From Duganella sp. BJB480 (GTDB lineage Bacteria > Pseudomonadota > Gammaproteobacteria > Burkholderiales > Burkholderiaceae_D), in NCBI GenBank assembly GCA_003416985.1, contig QVIN01000014.1:59508-123507 (forward strand): a DNA stretch of 64,000 nucleotides, read 5' to 3'. This document shows, in pieces, positions 1 through 13,156 of the stretch; position 1 is the stretch's first letter; every line of letters starts with the position of its first letter. The position numbers and the translations under genes were made by a program. The notes under the pieces are model-generated. The model was not told where the DNA came from. It saw nothing but the letters and a program-made list of their open reading frames with translations, and searched no databases.

Positions 1-2522
1 GCGCGCGAGGTGTCGATCTGCAGCGTGTTCTCGAACCAGCGCGCGGCCTCGGCGTACTTCTCCTGCTTGTAGTAGACGAAGCCCAGGTTGTTGGCGGCCA
101 AGCCGAAGTCGGGCCGGTACTTCAGGGCCTCGGTGAACGCCGCCTCGGCCTGCGCGTACTGCTTCTCCTTGTACAGCTGCAGGCCGCGGTCGTTGGCGCG
201 CTGCGCCAGCTGCCGGCTCGACGCGTCCACCGGCTTGGGCGCGGCGATCTTCTGCTCCTCGCCCTGCAGGTTCTTGACCACCACCGTGTTGCCGTCGGCC
301 TTCAGGTCGCGGCCCTTGTCCAATTTGCTGTTCAACGCGATCGCGTCCGGCGACAGCTGCGCCGATTGCGCGCTCAGGAACTCGGCCTCGGCCGGCAGCT
401 GGAACACGAACTCGCCGCCCTCCGAGCCCGGCAGGCTGCCGAACGCCGGCGTCTGCTGCGACACGCTGGCCACCGCCGGCGCCACGTAGGCCGCCAGCTC
501 GGTGGCGGTGATCAGGCCGTCGCCGTTCAAATCGGCCTTGCCGTTGAGCGCCTGCAGCAGGGTCCAGGTGAACACCGAGTGGCCGTTCGGGCCGCCGTCG
601 GCCACCATCTGGTCGGCGCCGCCGGCGGTCAGCATCTGCCGGCCCAGCCTGCGCGCGTTGTCGCGCAGGAAGGCGCCGCTGCCGCCGCCGCGCGTCAGGC
701 CCAGGCCGCTGTAGCAGGCGTCCATCACGAACAGCACGTGCTTGGCGTTGAGGCTCTCGGCGATGTTCTGCAGGTCGGTCATCGGGATGGCGTCGAAGCT
801 GACCTGCTGCGGGTCCGAGTCCACCGGGATGATGTAGCCCAGGTTGCGCCCCGAGCTCAACTGGCGGGTGGCGCCGTGGCCGGCGAAGAACACGAAGATG
901 CGGTCGTCCTTCTTCAGTTGGGCGTCGGCCAGCTTGTCGTGGAACAGCGCCAGGATGTTGTTGCGCGTGGCCTCGCCGTTCGACAGCGTGTACACCCGCT
1001 CATTGGCGAAGCCGAAGCGGTTGACCAGCGTGTCGCGGATGGCGCGCGCGTCCTGCACCGCGTACTGCAGCTTGGGCCACTTCTGGTAGTCGTTGATGCC
1101 GATGACCACGGCGTAGCTGTTGGCGTAGCCGGTGCTGACGGCGATCTTCTCCGGCTCCGGCTTGCCGCCGCGCGCCACCTTGAACTCCTGGCCGTCCCAG
1201 GCCGCGAAGCTGTAGCCGTCGGCGATCAGCTTGTCGAGCACCAGCGGCAGCGCCTTGACGCTGCGCTCGTGGATGTCGTGGAACAGGATGATGCCGCGCT
1301 GCTCCTTGCTCAGGGTGGTCAGCACGCGGTTGGCGATCGAGCTCGGCACCGGGTCGGCCCAGTCCAGCGAGTCGATGTTCCACATCACCGAGCGCAGGCC
1401 CAGCTTGGACAGGATGGCCAGGCCCTCGGCGTTGTGGGCGCCGTACGGGAAGCGGAACAGGTCCGAGCGGCGCTTGTCGGTGGCCTTGAGCAGCGCGTCG
1501 GCGTTGGCGATCTCGCCGTACAGCTGCTCGCCCTTCTCCTTGGACAGCAGCGCGTGGCTGAAGCTGTGGTTGCCCACGGTGTGGCCGGCGTCGATCAGGC
1601 GCCGGCTCTCGGCCGCGTTGGCGCTCAAGGTCTGCTTGCCCTGCGCGTCGAGCTTGCCCAGGTTCTGGCCGACCTGGAAGAACACGCCCGGCACGTTGTA
1701 CTGCTTGAGGATGGCCGCCACCTCCTCGGTGTAGCTCTTGTGCGGGCCGTCGTCGAAGGTCAGCACCACGGTCTTGGGCGGCAGCGTGTTGCCGAAGATT
1801 TCCCTGGCCTGCGCCTCCTGCTCGGCGGTCTTGGGCGGCTCGGGGTACGGCACGATGACGCCGTAGTCCTTCATGATCTGCTCGCGGCCGTACAGCTTGC
1901 GCAGGTGGGCGACGTAGTCGTCCCAGCGCTCGCGCTTGGGCGCGATGGCGCGCGTGTCGAAGCGCGAGAAGATGTCGCTGATCTCCTTGTCGTACTGCTT
2001 CTCGATATCCTCCAGCGCGGCCAGGTCCTCGCTGACGCGCTTGTGCAGCTTGATCGCGGGCAGGGTCTGGTCGGCCGCCGCCAGCTTCTGCAGCGACAGC
2101 AGCACTTCGCGGAAGGCCAGGCGGTCGGCGTCGAACAGGTCGGCGGCCGATTCGATGTAGGTCAGCAGCGTGTCGGCGGCGGCGTCGCGCCGGGCCGGCG
2201 GCAGCGCCTGGGTTTGCGCCAGCAGCGCCTGCACCCGGGCCAGGCGCTCGAGGTTCTCGTGGAACAGCGACTGCCCGACCTGGCCGGCGGCCTTGCGGTC
2301 GGCCTCGGACAGCGTCTTCTCGTCGGCCAGCAGCACGATGATCTTGCGGTAGGCGGCCAGCATGTCGCGCAGCGCCGGCATGACGTCGGGCGCGGGGACG
2401 GCGGCGGCAACGGCGGCGCCGGACGGCTCGGCCGGATGCTTGCCGCGCAGCGCGAGATAGGCGCCCGCGCCGGCCACGGCCACCACCACGGCGGCTATGC
2501 TCAACTGCTTGATGTATTTCAT
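1..2522 (-). CDS. Polysaccharide deacetylase - caspase (C14) - TPR fusion protein, 3' end beyond window
   Basis: About 840 residues are visible; the reading frame runs off the left edge without a stop. The start is the ATG at 2522, followed by Lys residues and a hydrophobic stretch (residues 8-25) that looks like a signal anchor. Residues 30-230 are helical and of unknown role. A NodB polysaccharide deacetylase domain follows (TFDDGPH near residue 256; the HTVGNHSFSH zinc-site motif about 60 residues later). Next is a caspase-like peptidase C14 domain with the catalytic His in FFAGHGAT (about 544) and Cys in MDACYSG (about 601), then an EF-hand-like DLNGDGLI (about 664) and at least two TPR-like helices before the edge. 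Both enzymatic domains keep their key residues, so both could be active, probably in the periplasm. The deacetylase should act on cell-wall or exopolysaccharide; the protease target is unknown. The fusion is read directly from one uninterrupted frame; the functions are inferred from families. Confidence 0.88.
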   Translation of the reverse strand, partial: MKYIKQLSIAAVVVAVAGAGAYLALRGKHPAEPSGAAVAAAVPAPDVMPALRDMLAAYRKIIVLLADEKTLSEADRKAAGQVGQSLFHENLERLARVQALLAQTQALPPARRDAAADTLLTYIESAADLFDADRLAFREVLLSLQKLAAADQTLPAIKLHKRVSEDLAALEDIEKQYDKEISDIFSRFDTRAIAPKRERWDDYVAHLRKLYGREQIMKDYGVIVPYPEPPKTAEQEAQAREIFGNTLPPKTVVLTFDDGPHKSYTEEVAAILKQYNVPGVFFQVGQNLGKLDAQGKQTLSANAAESRRLIDAGHTVGNHSFSHALLSKEKGEQLYGEIANADALLKATDKRRSDLFRFPYGAHNAEGLAILSKLGLRSVMWNIDSLDWADPVPSSIANRVLTTLSKEQRGIILFHDIHERSVKALPLVLDKLIADGYSFAAWDGQEFKVARGGKPEPEKIAVSTGYANSYAVVIGINDYQKWPKLQYAVQDARAIRDTLVNRFGFANERVYTLSNGEATRNNILALFHDKLADAQLKKDDRIFVFFAGHGATRQLSSGRNLGYIIPVDSDPQQVSFDAIPMTDLQNIAESLNAKHVLFVMDACYSGLGLTRGGGSGAFLRDNARRLGRQMLTAGGADQMVADGGPNGHSVFTWTLLQALNGKADLNGDGLITATELAAYVAPAVASVSQQTPAFGSLPGSEGGEFVFQLPAEAEFLSAQSAQLSPDAIALNSKLDKGRDLKADGNTVVVKNLQGEEQKIAAPKPVDASSRQLAQRANDRGLQLYKEKQYAQAEAAFTEALKYRPDFGLAANNLGFVYYKQEKYAEAARWFENTLQIDTSR

Positions 2523-2575
2523 GTGCGGAGTCTGGAAAAAACGAATCCCGCATTCTATGCCACTTTGGCAACATT

Positions 2576-2660
2576 GGGGTCAAGTCTGACATTCGGACAC
2601 GAGCTCTGCCCTAAGCGCCGACTACGGCCGGGTTCGTGTCCGAATGTCAGACTTGACCCC
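2576..2660. repeat. Palindromic element, copy A (27-bp perfect arms)
   Basis: Perfect 27-bp inverted arms at 2576-2602 and 2634-2660, beginning GGGGTCAAGTCTGACATTCG on the plus strand, around a 31-bp centre. The same arm sequence occurs at 63819-63899. The right arm encodes the last dozen residues of the minus-strand peroxidase gene and the element lies between it and the deacetylase-caspase gene. It behaves like a dispersed REP/MITE-type palindrome; no transposase is adjacent. Confidence 0.85.
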
Positions 2661-3920
2661 ATCGTAGCCGTCGGTCAATGTGCGCAGGAAGGCCACCACG
2701 TCGGCGATCTCGCGCTCGCTCAGCGCGGCCTTGCCGCCGGCACGGCCGCCGAACGGCGCCTCCATGTTGACGTTGCCCTCCAGCCCGGCCGGCAGGTCGT
2801 CGAACTTGTGCACGCCGCCGTCGGCGTTGCGCGGATACCATTTCTGCGGCGCGCTGTCGCGCTGCGCGTAGAAGCGCACCACCTGCGCCAGGTCGTCGAA
2901 GCCGCCGTTGTGGAAGTACACCCCGCGCAGCGCGACGTTGCGCAAGGACGGCGTGCGGAAGCGGCCGCAATATTCCCGATGGTCGCGCAGGTCGGCGCGG
3001 TCCGGGCCGCACAGGCCGAGGTCGAAGTACGCCGGGTCGGCGTTGACCGCCAGCCTGCCGTTGCGCGGCACGCCCAGGTTGATCAGGCCGTAGTCGGTGA
3101 ACTGCGGGAAGGCCCCGCCCTGCCCGATCTTGCTGATGTGGCAGGACGCGCAGTTGCCCTTGTGCTCGTCGTTGAACAGCGCCAGCCCGCGCGCCTCCTG
3201 CGGCGTCAGGACGGCCTGCTTGCGCAGGTAGGCGTCGTACTTGCTGGTGTAGGGGTAGAAGTCGGCCGGGCTTTGCTGGAACACCTCCAGCGCCATCAGC
3301 ACGCCGCGCATCGCCGCGTCCGGATGGTCGAAGATGGCCTCGCCGAAGGCGCTGCGGAACCGCGCCGCCAGCGGTCCGGCGCGCAGCCGCGCCACCACCG
3401 CCGCGTCGTCCTTGTTGCCCATCTCGCGCGGCGACAGCAGCGGCCCGCGCGCCTGCTCGTGCGCCGACTGCGCGCGGCCGTCCCAGTCGTAGCCGCCGGT
3501 CGGGCCGGCGTCGACGCTGTCGTCGCCGTCGTCGTCGTGGTAGTGCTCGGTGAACGGCGGCACCGTCTGCAGGTACTTCAGCGACGGCGCCGCGCGCGTG
3601 CCCTGCGTGGCGCCGTCGGCGCCGCCCAGCTGCGCCGCCAGCCGGTTGGGCGGACCGTAGGCGTGCTCCGGGCTGTGGCAACTGGCGCAGCTGCTGCGCC
3701 CGGACGCCGACAGGCTCGGCTCGCTGAACAGCGCGCGACCCAGCGCGGTCAGCTCTTCCACCGACGCCCGCCGTTGCTGGCCCGGCGCGTAGGCGGCGGT
3801 GGCGCCGGCCGAAGCGGCGGCCGGGGTAGCGGTCGGGGTGGCGGGAATGGCGGCGGCGGGCGGCTGCCGGTGGCAGGCGGCCAGCAATACGGCGGCCAGG
3901 GCGAGTGGGATCCTTTTCAT
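2622..3920 (-). CDS. Dihaem cytochrome c peroxidase / MauG-like lipoprotein
   Basis: 432 residues. The N-terminus is a lipoprotein signal (MKRIPLALAAVLLAAC, lipobox LAAC), followed by a Pro/Ala-rich linker. Two c-type haem sites are visible: SSCASCHSPEH near residue 83 and GNCASCHISKI near residue 260, the arrangement of bacterial dihaem peroxidases and MauG-type proteins. The expected role is periplasmic peroxide reduction or a MauG-like oxidation, with electrons from small cytochromes; the substrate cannot be told. The final residues (VKSDIRTRTRP) are encoded by the palindromic element at 2576-2660, so the natural C-terminus has probably been replaced. The gene is divergent from the phosphatase at 4058, with a candidate Pho box between them. 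Confidence 0.9.
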   Translation of the reverse strand: MKRIPLALAAVLLAACHRQPPAAAIPATPTATPAAASAGATAAYAPGQQRRASVEELTALGRALFSEPSLSASGRSSCASCHSPEHAYGPPNRLAAQLGGADGATQGTRAAPSLKYLQTVPPFTEHYHDDDGDDSVDAGPTGGYDWDGRAQSAHEQARGPLLSPREMGNKDDAAVVARLRAGPLAARFRSAFGEAIFDHPDAAMRGVLMALEVFQQSPADFYPYTSKYDAYLRKQAVLTPQEARGLALFNDEHKGNCASCHISKIGQGGAFPQFTDYGLINLGVPRNGRLAVNADPAYFDLGLCGPDRADLRDHREYCGRFRTPSLRNVALRGVYFHNGGFDDLAQVVRFYAQRDSAPQKWYPRNADGGVHKFDDLPAGLEGNVNMEAPFGGRAGGKAALSEREIADVVAFLRTLTDGYDGVKSDIRTRTRP

Positions 3921-3942
3921 GCCGCAAGCCTAGCAGCGCGAC

Positions 3943-3960
3943 ATGACCGCTACATGACAG
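3943..3960 (-). promoter_or_regulatory. Candidate Pho box
   Basis: On the minus strand this reads CTGTCAT-GTAG-CGGTCAT: two 7-bp half-sites with an 11-bp period, close to the PhoB consensus CTGTCAT-N4-CTGTCAC. Further ATGA(C) repeats occur at 3975-3979 and 3985-3988, and a perfect 12-bp palindrome TGAAATATTTCA at 4002-4013. The site lies between the divergent peroxidase and phospholipase/phosphatase genes; control of the latter by phosphate starvation would fit. Assignment is by eye. Confidence 0.5.
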
Positions 3961-4057
3961 ATAGGAAAGGATACATGACGAAACATGAAAATTCATCATC
4001 CTGAAATATTTCAACCCTAGCATGGGTCGCTTCGATACCCACCCACAAGGCAAGAAC

Positions 4058-6184
4058 ATGAAACTGAACCCGATGCGCCCGCTGCCCCTGATGCTGATGT
4101 CGATCGGCCTGGGCGCCGGCCTGATCGCGTGCGGCAGCTCGTCCGACGGCGTGCCCGCGCTCAAGGGCCAGGTGGTCGGCAGCTACTATGAAAACGCGGT
4201 GGTGTGCCTGGAAAGCACGACCGTCAAGCTCAGCTGCGACAGCGGCGCCTCGCCGGTGCGCACCGGCGCCGACGGCAGCTTCGCGCTGACCGGCACCGAC
4301 AAAGGCGCGCTGCTGGTCACGGTCGGCACCGACGCCATCCGCCACGACGCCGTCGGCGACGCCGGCGTCAAGGTCGCGCAGAAGCTGGTGTTCCGCGCGC
4401 CGGACGGCCACAGCGCCATCGTCGGCGCCCTGTCGACCGAGCTGGCCGCGCTGATGGACGCCAACGGCGGCGACTTCGCGGCCGCCAGCGCCAAGCTGGC
4501 CGCCAAGCTGGGCGTGTCGGAGGCCAACCTGCTGGCCGACCCCAACAAGGTGACCGGCGACGACCAAGCCAAACTGAAGGCCGAAAGCGCCGGCGTGACC
4601 GACGTGGTCGCCGCCGCCAGCGCGCAGGCCGCGCCGGCCGACATCGCCGCCGCGCTGAACAGCGGCCTGGCGCTCAACAACATCAAGACCATCGTCGTCA
4701 TCTACGCCGAGAACCGCGGCTTCGACAACCTGTACGGCCTGTTCCCCGGCGCCAACGGCGTGCCCGGCGTGAACCCGAGCGCGACCAGCGCCTACGTGCC
4801 GCAGAAGGACTTCGACGGCAGCACGCTGCCCACGCTGCCGCCGACCTGGGGCGGCATGACGGCGGCCGGCCAGAGCGTGGTGATCTCGCAGGCGCAGACC
4901 GTGGGCATGGCCAACAAGCCGTTCCAGATCGACGACGCCGCCAGCCCGCTGTTCCTGGCGCCGACCACCATCACGCGCGACCTGGTGCACCGCTTCTACA
5001 ACAACCAGATGCAGATCAACGGCGGCGCCAACGACAAGTTCGCCGCGTACTCCGACGCCGGCGGCCTGACCATGGGCTACTACGACGGCAGCAAGATGAA
5101 GATGTGGGACATCGCCAAGCAGTACGCGCTGGCCGACAACCTGTACATCGGCGCCTTCGGCGGCTCCTTCCTGACCCACCAGTACCTGATCTGCGCCTGC
5201 GCGCCGCAATACCCGAACGCCGACACCTCGGTGGCCAAGGGCTCGATCGCCAAGATCGACGTCGACGCCAAGGGCAACTTCGTGCGCCTGACGCCGTCGG
5301 CCACGGCGCCGTCCAGCGTGCTCAACGGCGCGCCGGCCTACGCCAACGACGGCGCCATCACGCCGGCCGACGCCAGCGGCATGTTCTACGCGGTCAACAC
5401 CATGCAGCCGCCGTACCAGCCGAGCAGCAACAGCTACGCGGCCGACGACGGCACCCGCCTGTACGCCGACACCACCAAGGCCAACACGCTGCCGCCGCAG
5501 ACGCAGAAGAACATCGGCGATCTGCTGACCGGCAAGAACATCGACTGGGCCTGGTACGCCGGCGCCTGGAAGGACACCACCGCGGCCGCCACCGCCGCCC
5601 CGCGCGGCGCCAACGGCAATCCGCCCAACTTCCAGTACCACCACCAGCCGTTCAACTACTTCGCCAACATGGATCCGGTGAAGAACGCGGCCTACCGCGC
5701 GGCGCACCTGAAGGACTACGACAGCCAGTTCGTGGCCGACGCCGCCAACGGCACCTTGCCGCCGGTGGCCTTCTACAAGCCGCAGGGTAATCTGAACCAG
5801 CATCCCGGCTACGCCAGCGTGGCCGATGGCGACGCCCACATCGCCGATGTCATCGCCAAGCTGAAGAAGAGCCCGCAGTGGAAGAACATGCTGGTGATCG
5901 TCACCTACGACGAGAACGGCGGCTTCTACGACCACGCCAATCCGCCGAAGGGCGACAAGTGGGGTCCGGGCACGCGCGTGCCGGCGATCATCGTCTCGCC
6001 GTACGTGAAGAAGGGCGTGGACCACACGCAGTACGACTCGGCCTCGATCCTGCGCGCCATCACCCGCCGCTTCAGCCTGCCGGTGTTGGACGGCCTGAGC
6101 ACCCGCGACAAGGCGCTGGCCGCCAACGGCGCCAAGCCGATGGGCGACTTCAGCTCCTCGCTGGCCTTGACGCCGCAAGAATAA
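4058..6184 (+). CDS. Phospholipase C / acid phosphatase family lipoprotein (phosphoesterase, PF04185-like)
   Basis: 708 residues from the ATG at 4058, which is preceded by AAGGCAAG; an upstream in-frame ATG at 4022 would place 12 extra residues before the signal and is less likely. The lipoprotein signal ends at a lipobox LIAC. Residues 30-215 form an extra N-terminal module (carboxypeptidase-regulatory-like beta segment, then helices) absent from minimal family members. The phosphoesterase core begins with the metal-site motif AENRGFDNLYG (about 225) and carries the later motif TYDENGGFYDHANPP (about 615) and GTRVPAIIVSPYVKKG. The predicted role is hydrolysis of phosphate mono- or diesters outside the inner membrane for phosphate acquisition, consistent with the Pho-like box upstream. 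A hairpin terminator follows. The family is clear; the exact substrate is not. Confidence 0.88.
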   Translation: MKLNPMRPLPLMLMSIGLGAGLIACGSSSDGVPALKGQVVGSYYENAVVCLESTTVKLSCDSGASPVRTGADGSFALTGTDKGALLVTVGTDAIRHDAVGDAGVKVAQKLVFRAPDGHSAIVGALSTELAALMDANGGDFAAASAKLAAKLGVSEANLLADPNKVTGDDQAKLKAESAGVTDVVAAASAQAAPADIAAALNSGLALNNIKTIVVIYAENRGFDNLYGLFPGANGVPGVNPSATSAYVPQKDFDGSTLPTLPPTWGGMTAAGQSVVISQAQTVGMANKPFQIDDAASPLFLAPTTITRDLVHRFYNNQMQINGGANDKFAAYSDAGGLTMGYYDGSKMKMWDIAKQYALADNLYIGAFGGSFLTHQYLICACAPQYPNADTSVAKGSIAKIDVDAKGNFVRLTPSATAPSSVLNGAPAYANDGAITPADASGMFYAVNTMQPPYQPSSNSYAADDGTRLYADTTKANTLPPQTQKNIGDLLTGKNIDWAWYAGAWKDTTAAATAAPRGANGNPPNFQYHHQPFNYFANMDPVKNAAYRAAHLKDYDSQFVADAANGTLPPVAFYKPQGNLNQHPGYASVADGDAHIADVIAKLKKSPQWKNMLVIVTYDENGGFYDHANPPKGDKWGPGTRVPAIIVSPYVKKGVDHTQYDSASILRAITRRFSLPVLDGLSTRDKALAANGAKPMGDFSSSLALTPQE

Positions 6185-6205
6185 GCGCGCGCCGCCGCCA
6201 CGCCG

Positions 6206-6232
6206 ACGCCAGCCCTCGCGGCTGGCGTTTTT
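6206..6232 (+). terminator. Rho-independent terminator of the phosphatase gene
   Basis: A 9-bp stem (ACGCCAGCC / GGCTGGCGT) with a 5-nt loop runs directly into TTTTT, 21 bp after the stop codon. Confidence 0.85.
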
Positions 6233-6311
6233 ACGTCGGCGGCTAAGCTAAGCGGTTACGCCGGCGGCCGGCATCTGTGCGCGAGCTTCCATGTCGATTC
6301 GCCGGGAAATC

Positions 6312-6527
6312 TCAGCCAGATGTTGTGCCAGGCGTTGCGCGTGCCGCAGCCGCTGGCGCGGCGTCTGGCTCGGGGTGGCCCGGCGCGCCGGACTGCTCGG
6401 CGACCCAGTCGCGGATCAGCTGGCACAGCACGGCCTCGGTCTTCGGGCCGAACCAGCCTTCGCCGACTTGATCCACCAAGCTGATGAAGACGTCGTCCGG
6501 CAAATGCAGGGGTATAGGGTGGGGCAT
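6312..6527 (-). CDS. Small ribbon-helix-helix-like protein (hypothetical)
   Basis: 71 residues. A strong GGAG site 7 nt before the ATG at 6527 supports translation. The first 45 residues follow the ribbon-helix-helix pattern: a short strand (IPLHLPDD), a helix (VFISLVDQV), a turn, and a second helix (KTEAVLCQLIRDWVAEQ). The last 25 residues are Ala/Pro-rich and probably disordered. The resemblance is structural, by eye, and I cannot name a family. Immediately upstream is an AT-rich block with seven TTTAGAGC-type octamers, which suggests an autoregulatory DNA-binding protein. The divergent neighbour is the retropepsin-like protease at 6800. Confidence 0.6.
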   Translation of the reverse strand: MPHPIPLHLPDDVFISLVDQVGEGWFGPKTEAVLCQLIRDWVAEQSGAPGHPEPDAAPAAAARATPGTTSG

Positions 6528-6539
6528 ATTTTTTCTCCG

Positions 6540-6674
6540 GCTCTAAAAACTCTAAAAAAGAGCACGGAGGGCTCTAATTTCTCTATTTTTTCTGTGCCGC
6601 GCTCCTTTTTTAGAGCGATTTCTAGCGATTTAGTTCGATCTCTATAGATTTAGAGGGTTTAGAGCTTTTAGAGC
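6540..6674. promoter_or_regulatory. Array of TTTAGAGC/GCTCTAAA octamers
   Basis: AT-rich intergenic block. GCTCTAAA-orientation copies lie at 6540-6547, 6549-6556 (ACTCTAAA) and 6571-6578 (GCTCTAAT). TTTAGAGC-orientation copies lie at 6609-6616, 6649-6656 (TTTAGAGG), 6658-6665 and 6667-6674. Weaker relatives (CTCTATTT, TCTAGCGATTTAG, TCTATAGATTTAG) fill the gaps. The three copies nearest the small gene point one way and the four distal copies the other. This looks like a multi-site operator. Confidence 0.6.
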
Positions 6675-6728
6675 CCCTCCAAAAATACACCCCCTATGTA
6701 CTCCTCCGGCTTTCGCCTTGCGTGAGGA

Positions 6729-6755
6729 TTGACGTATTTTGAGCCAGCTTAAAAT
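6729..6755 (+). promoter_or_regulatory. Possible sigma70 promoter for the retropepsin gene
   Basis: TTGACG at 6729-6734 and TAAAAT at 6750-6755 with a 15-bp spacer, shorter than optimal, 45 bp before the start at 6800. Confidence 0.3.
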
Positions 6756-6799
6756 GTTATGCTCAGCGGCAATTGATTAATTCCTAAGATTTTCCGCCG

Positions 6800-7435
6800 A
6801 TGACCATGCGCCACCCACTTTGTGCCTTCGCGGCCGGCTTGCTTCTTGCCGGCGCAAACGCCCGCGCCGCCGATATCAACCTGGTGGGCGTGATCCGCGA
6901 CCGCGCGCTGCTGACGGTGGACGGCGGCGAACCGACCAGCTACGCGATCGGCAGCACCATCGTGCCGGGCTCCCGCCTGCTGGCCGTGCACAACGACGGC
7001 GCCACCATCACCGAGCATGGCAAGCCGGTGACGATCGCCATGGGCCGCTATCCCGCGTCGAACGGCGCGAGCCGGCCGCTGGTCTTGCGCGCGGACGCCG
7101 CCGGCCAGTTCTACACCAACGGCAGCATCAACGGCATGAGCGCGCGGATGCTGATCGACACCGGCGCCAACATCATCGCGCTGCCGGCGGCGGACGCCAG
7201 CCGCTTCGGCATCGACTACCGCAAGGGCCAGCCCGGCACCGCATCGACGGCCAACGGCGTCGCCAACGTCTTCCGCGTGCACATCGAGCGGCTGCGCATC
7301 GGCGAGACGGAGCTGCGCGACCTCGAGGCCATGGTCCATGAAAGCGGCCTGCCCGTCATCCTGCTGGGCAGTAATTTCCTGGACCGCTACAGCATGCGGC
7401 GCGAGCTGCAGGAAATGACATTGACCCCGAGGTGA
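6800..7435 (+). CDS. Retropepsin-like aspartic protease, secreted (clan AA)
   Basis: 211 residues. A signal peptide ends around residue 24 (LLLAGANARA). The catalytic motif MLIDTGAN is near residue 117, flanked by the expected hydrophobic strands and followed by ILLGSNFLDRY, matching single-domain bacterial clan AA proteases that work as dimers. Residues 25-90 form a small beta-rich N-terminal domain. The start could be 6800 or the second ATG at 6806. The gene is monocistronic; it faces the czc operon convergently with 16 bp between the stops. The likely role is a periplasmic protease; its substrate is unknown. Confidence 0.85.
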   Translation: MTMRHPLCAFAAGLLLAGANARAADINLVGVIRDRALLTVDGGEPTSYAIGSTIVPGSRLLAVHNDGATITEHGKPVTIAMGRYPASNGASRPLVLRADAAGQFYTNGSINGMSARMLIDTGANIIALPAADASRFGIDYRKGQPGTASTANGVANVFRVHIERLRIGETELRDLEAMVHESGLPVILLGSNFLDRYSMRRELQEMTLTPR

Positions 7436-7451
7436 ACACCGCGGCCGGCCG

Positions 7452-11854
<4,403 letters not shown>

Positions 11855-11862
<8 letters not shown>

Positions 11863-13081
11863 GGTCTTCTCCGAGGATGCGGTCGATGGCGGCCAGCGCG
11901 CGGTGCGCGTCCGCCAGGGCGTTCAGATATTGGGTTTGCGCCTGCAGCAAGGTGCGCTGGGCGTCGAGCACGTCGAGGAAGCCGAACTTGCCGTGTTCGA
12001 AGCCGGTGCCGGCGGCGTCGTAGGCGCTTTGCGCGCCGGGCAGGATGTCGTCGCGCAGGACCTGCGCCTGCCGGCGGGCGAGCTCGAAGTCGCCGCGCGC
12101 CTGCGCCAGCGCGCCCTCGAGGCGCAGCGCGGTGGCGGTCAGCTCGTCGCGCGCCTGGTCGACGCGGCGCGCCGATTCCAGCACGCCGCCCTGGTTGCGG
12201 TCGAACAGCGGCAGCGGCACCGAGATGCCGACCATCGCCTGCGAGCGCCCCGCCTCCTCCGAGCGCTTGCTGCCGACGCTGAGCGTCAGGTCCGGCGCGC
12301 GCTTGCTGAGCTCCACTTGCGCCAAGGCCTGGCGCCGCGCCAGCTCGGCGCGGGCCAGCGCCAGCGCCGGCGCCCGTTGCAGCCGCGCGCGCAGGGCCTC
12401 GTCGGACGGCGGCGCCGGCAGCGCGTCGATGGCGCCGTCGACCCGCTCGAAGCGCGGCGCCGGATTGCCCCACAGCGCCGCCAGCCGCTGGCGCGCGGCG
12501 GCCAGCGCGGCGTCGGCGCGGACCAGCTCCAGCCGCACCGAGGCCGCGGCCACGTTGGCGCGGGTCTCCTCCACCGGCGACACCTTGCCGGCCACCACGC
12601 GGCGCGCGGTGGCGCCGGCCGCCCGGCCGGCCAGCTCGGCGGCCTGGCGCGCCAGCCGCACCTGCTCCTGCGCGGCCAGCACGGCGAACCAGGCGTCGAT
12701 CACGCCGGCGCGCAGCTCGGCCCGGCGCAGCGCCAGCGAGGCCGCGGCGCTGTCGCGGCCACGCCCGGCCGCCAGCACGCGGGCCGCGCGCTGGCCGCCC
12801 AGCTCGAGCGGCTGGCTCAGCTGGAAGGTGGTCTCGCGCGCGGCGTCGCCGCGGCGGGCGCCGACCCGTTCGGCCGACAGCGTGGGATTGGGCGGCAGGC
12901 CGGCCTGCAGCACGGCGCCGTCCTGCGCGCCCAGCTCGTGGCGGGCGGACGCCAGCTCGGGGTTGGCGCCGGCGGCCAGCGCCAGCGCGGCCGGCAGCGT
13001 GAGCGGCGCGGACGGCTCGGTTTCGGCCCGCGCATGGGCGGACCATGCCGCTACGACGAGCGGCAACACATACTTGAACAT
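11855..13081 (-). CDS. czcC: TolC-family outer-membrane channel CzcC
   Basis: 408 residues with a signal peptide (cleavage near SAHARA). The mature protein has the two internally repeated OEP-type helical regions with Ala/Arg/Leu-rich coiled segments expected of TolC relatives. It forms the outer-membrane exit duct of the CzcCBA system. It is the second gene of the operon, 75 bp after czcI. Confidence 0.88.
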
Positions 13082-13156
13082 CGAATTCTCCAGAAAGGAA
13101 CAGGAATTCGACGAGACTCAGGCGTCTAAGAAGAAGGGGGCGAGGGCCTCGTCGCG

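Noticed and set aside
366-4004. A 1212-residue plus-strand open frame across the deacetylase-caspase and peroxidase genes
   Set aside because: Antisense to two genes with clear catalytic motifs; its translation is Arg/Ala/Val/Gln-rich low complexity typical of GC-rich shadow frames.
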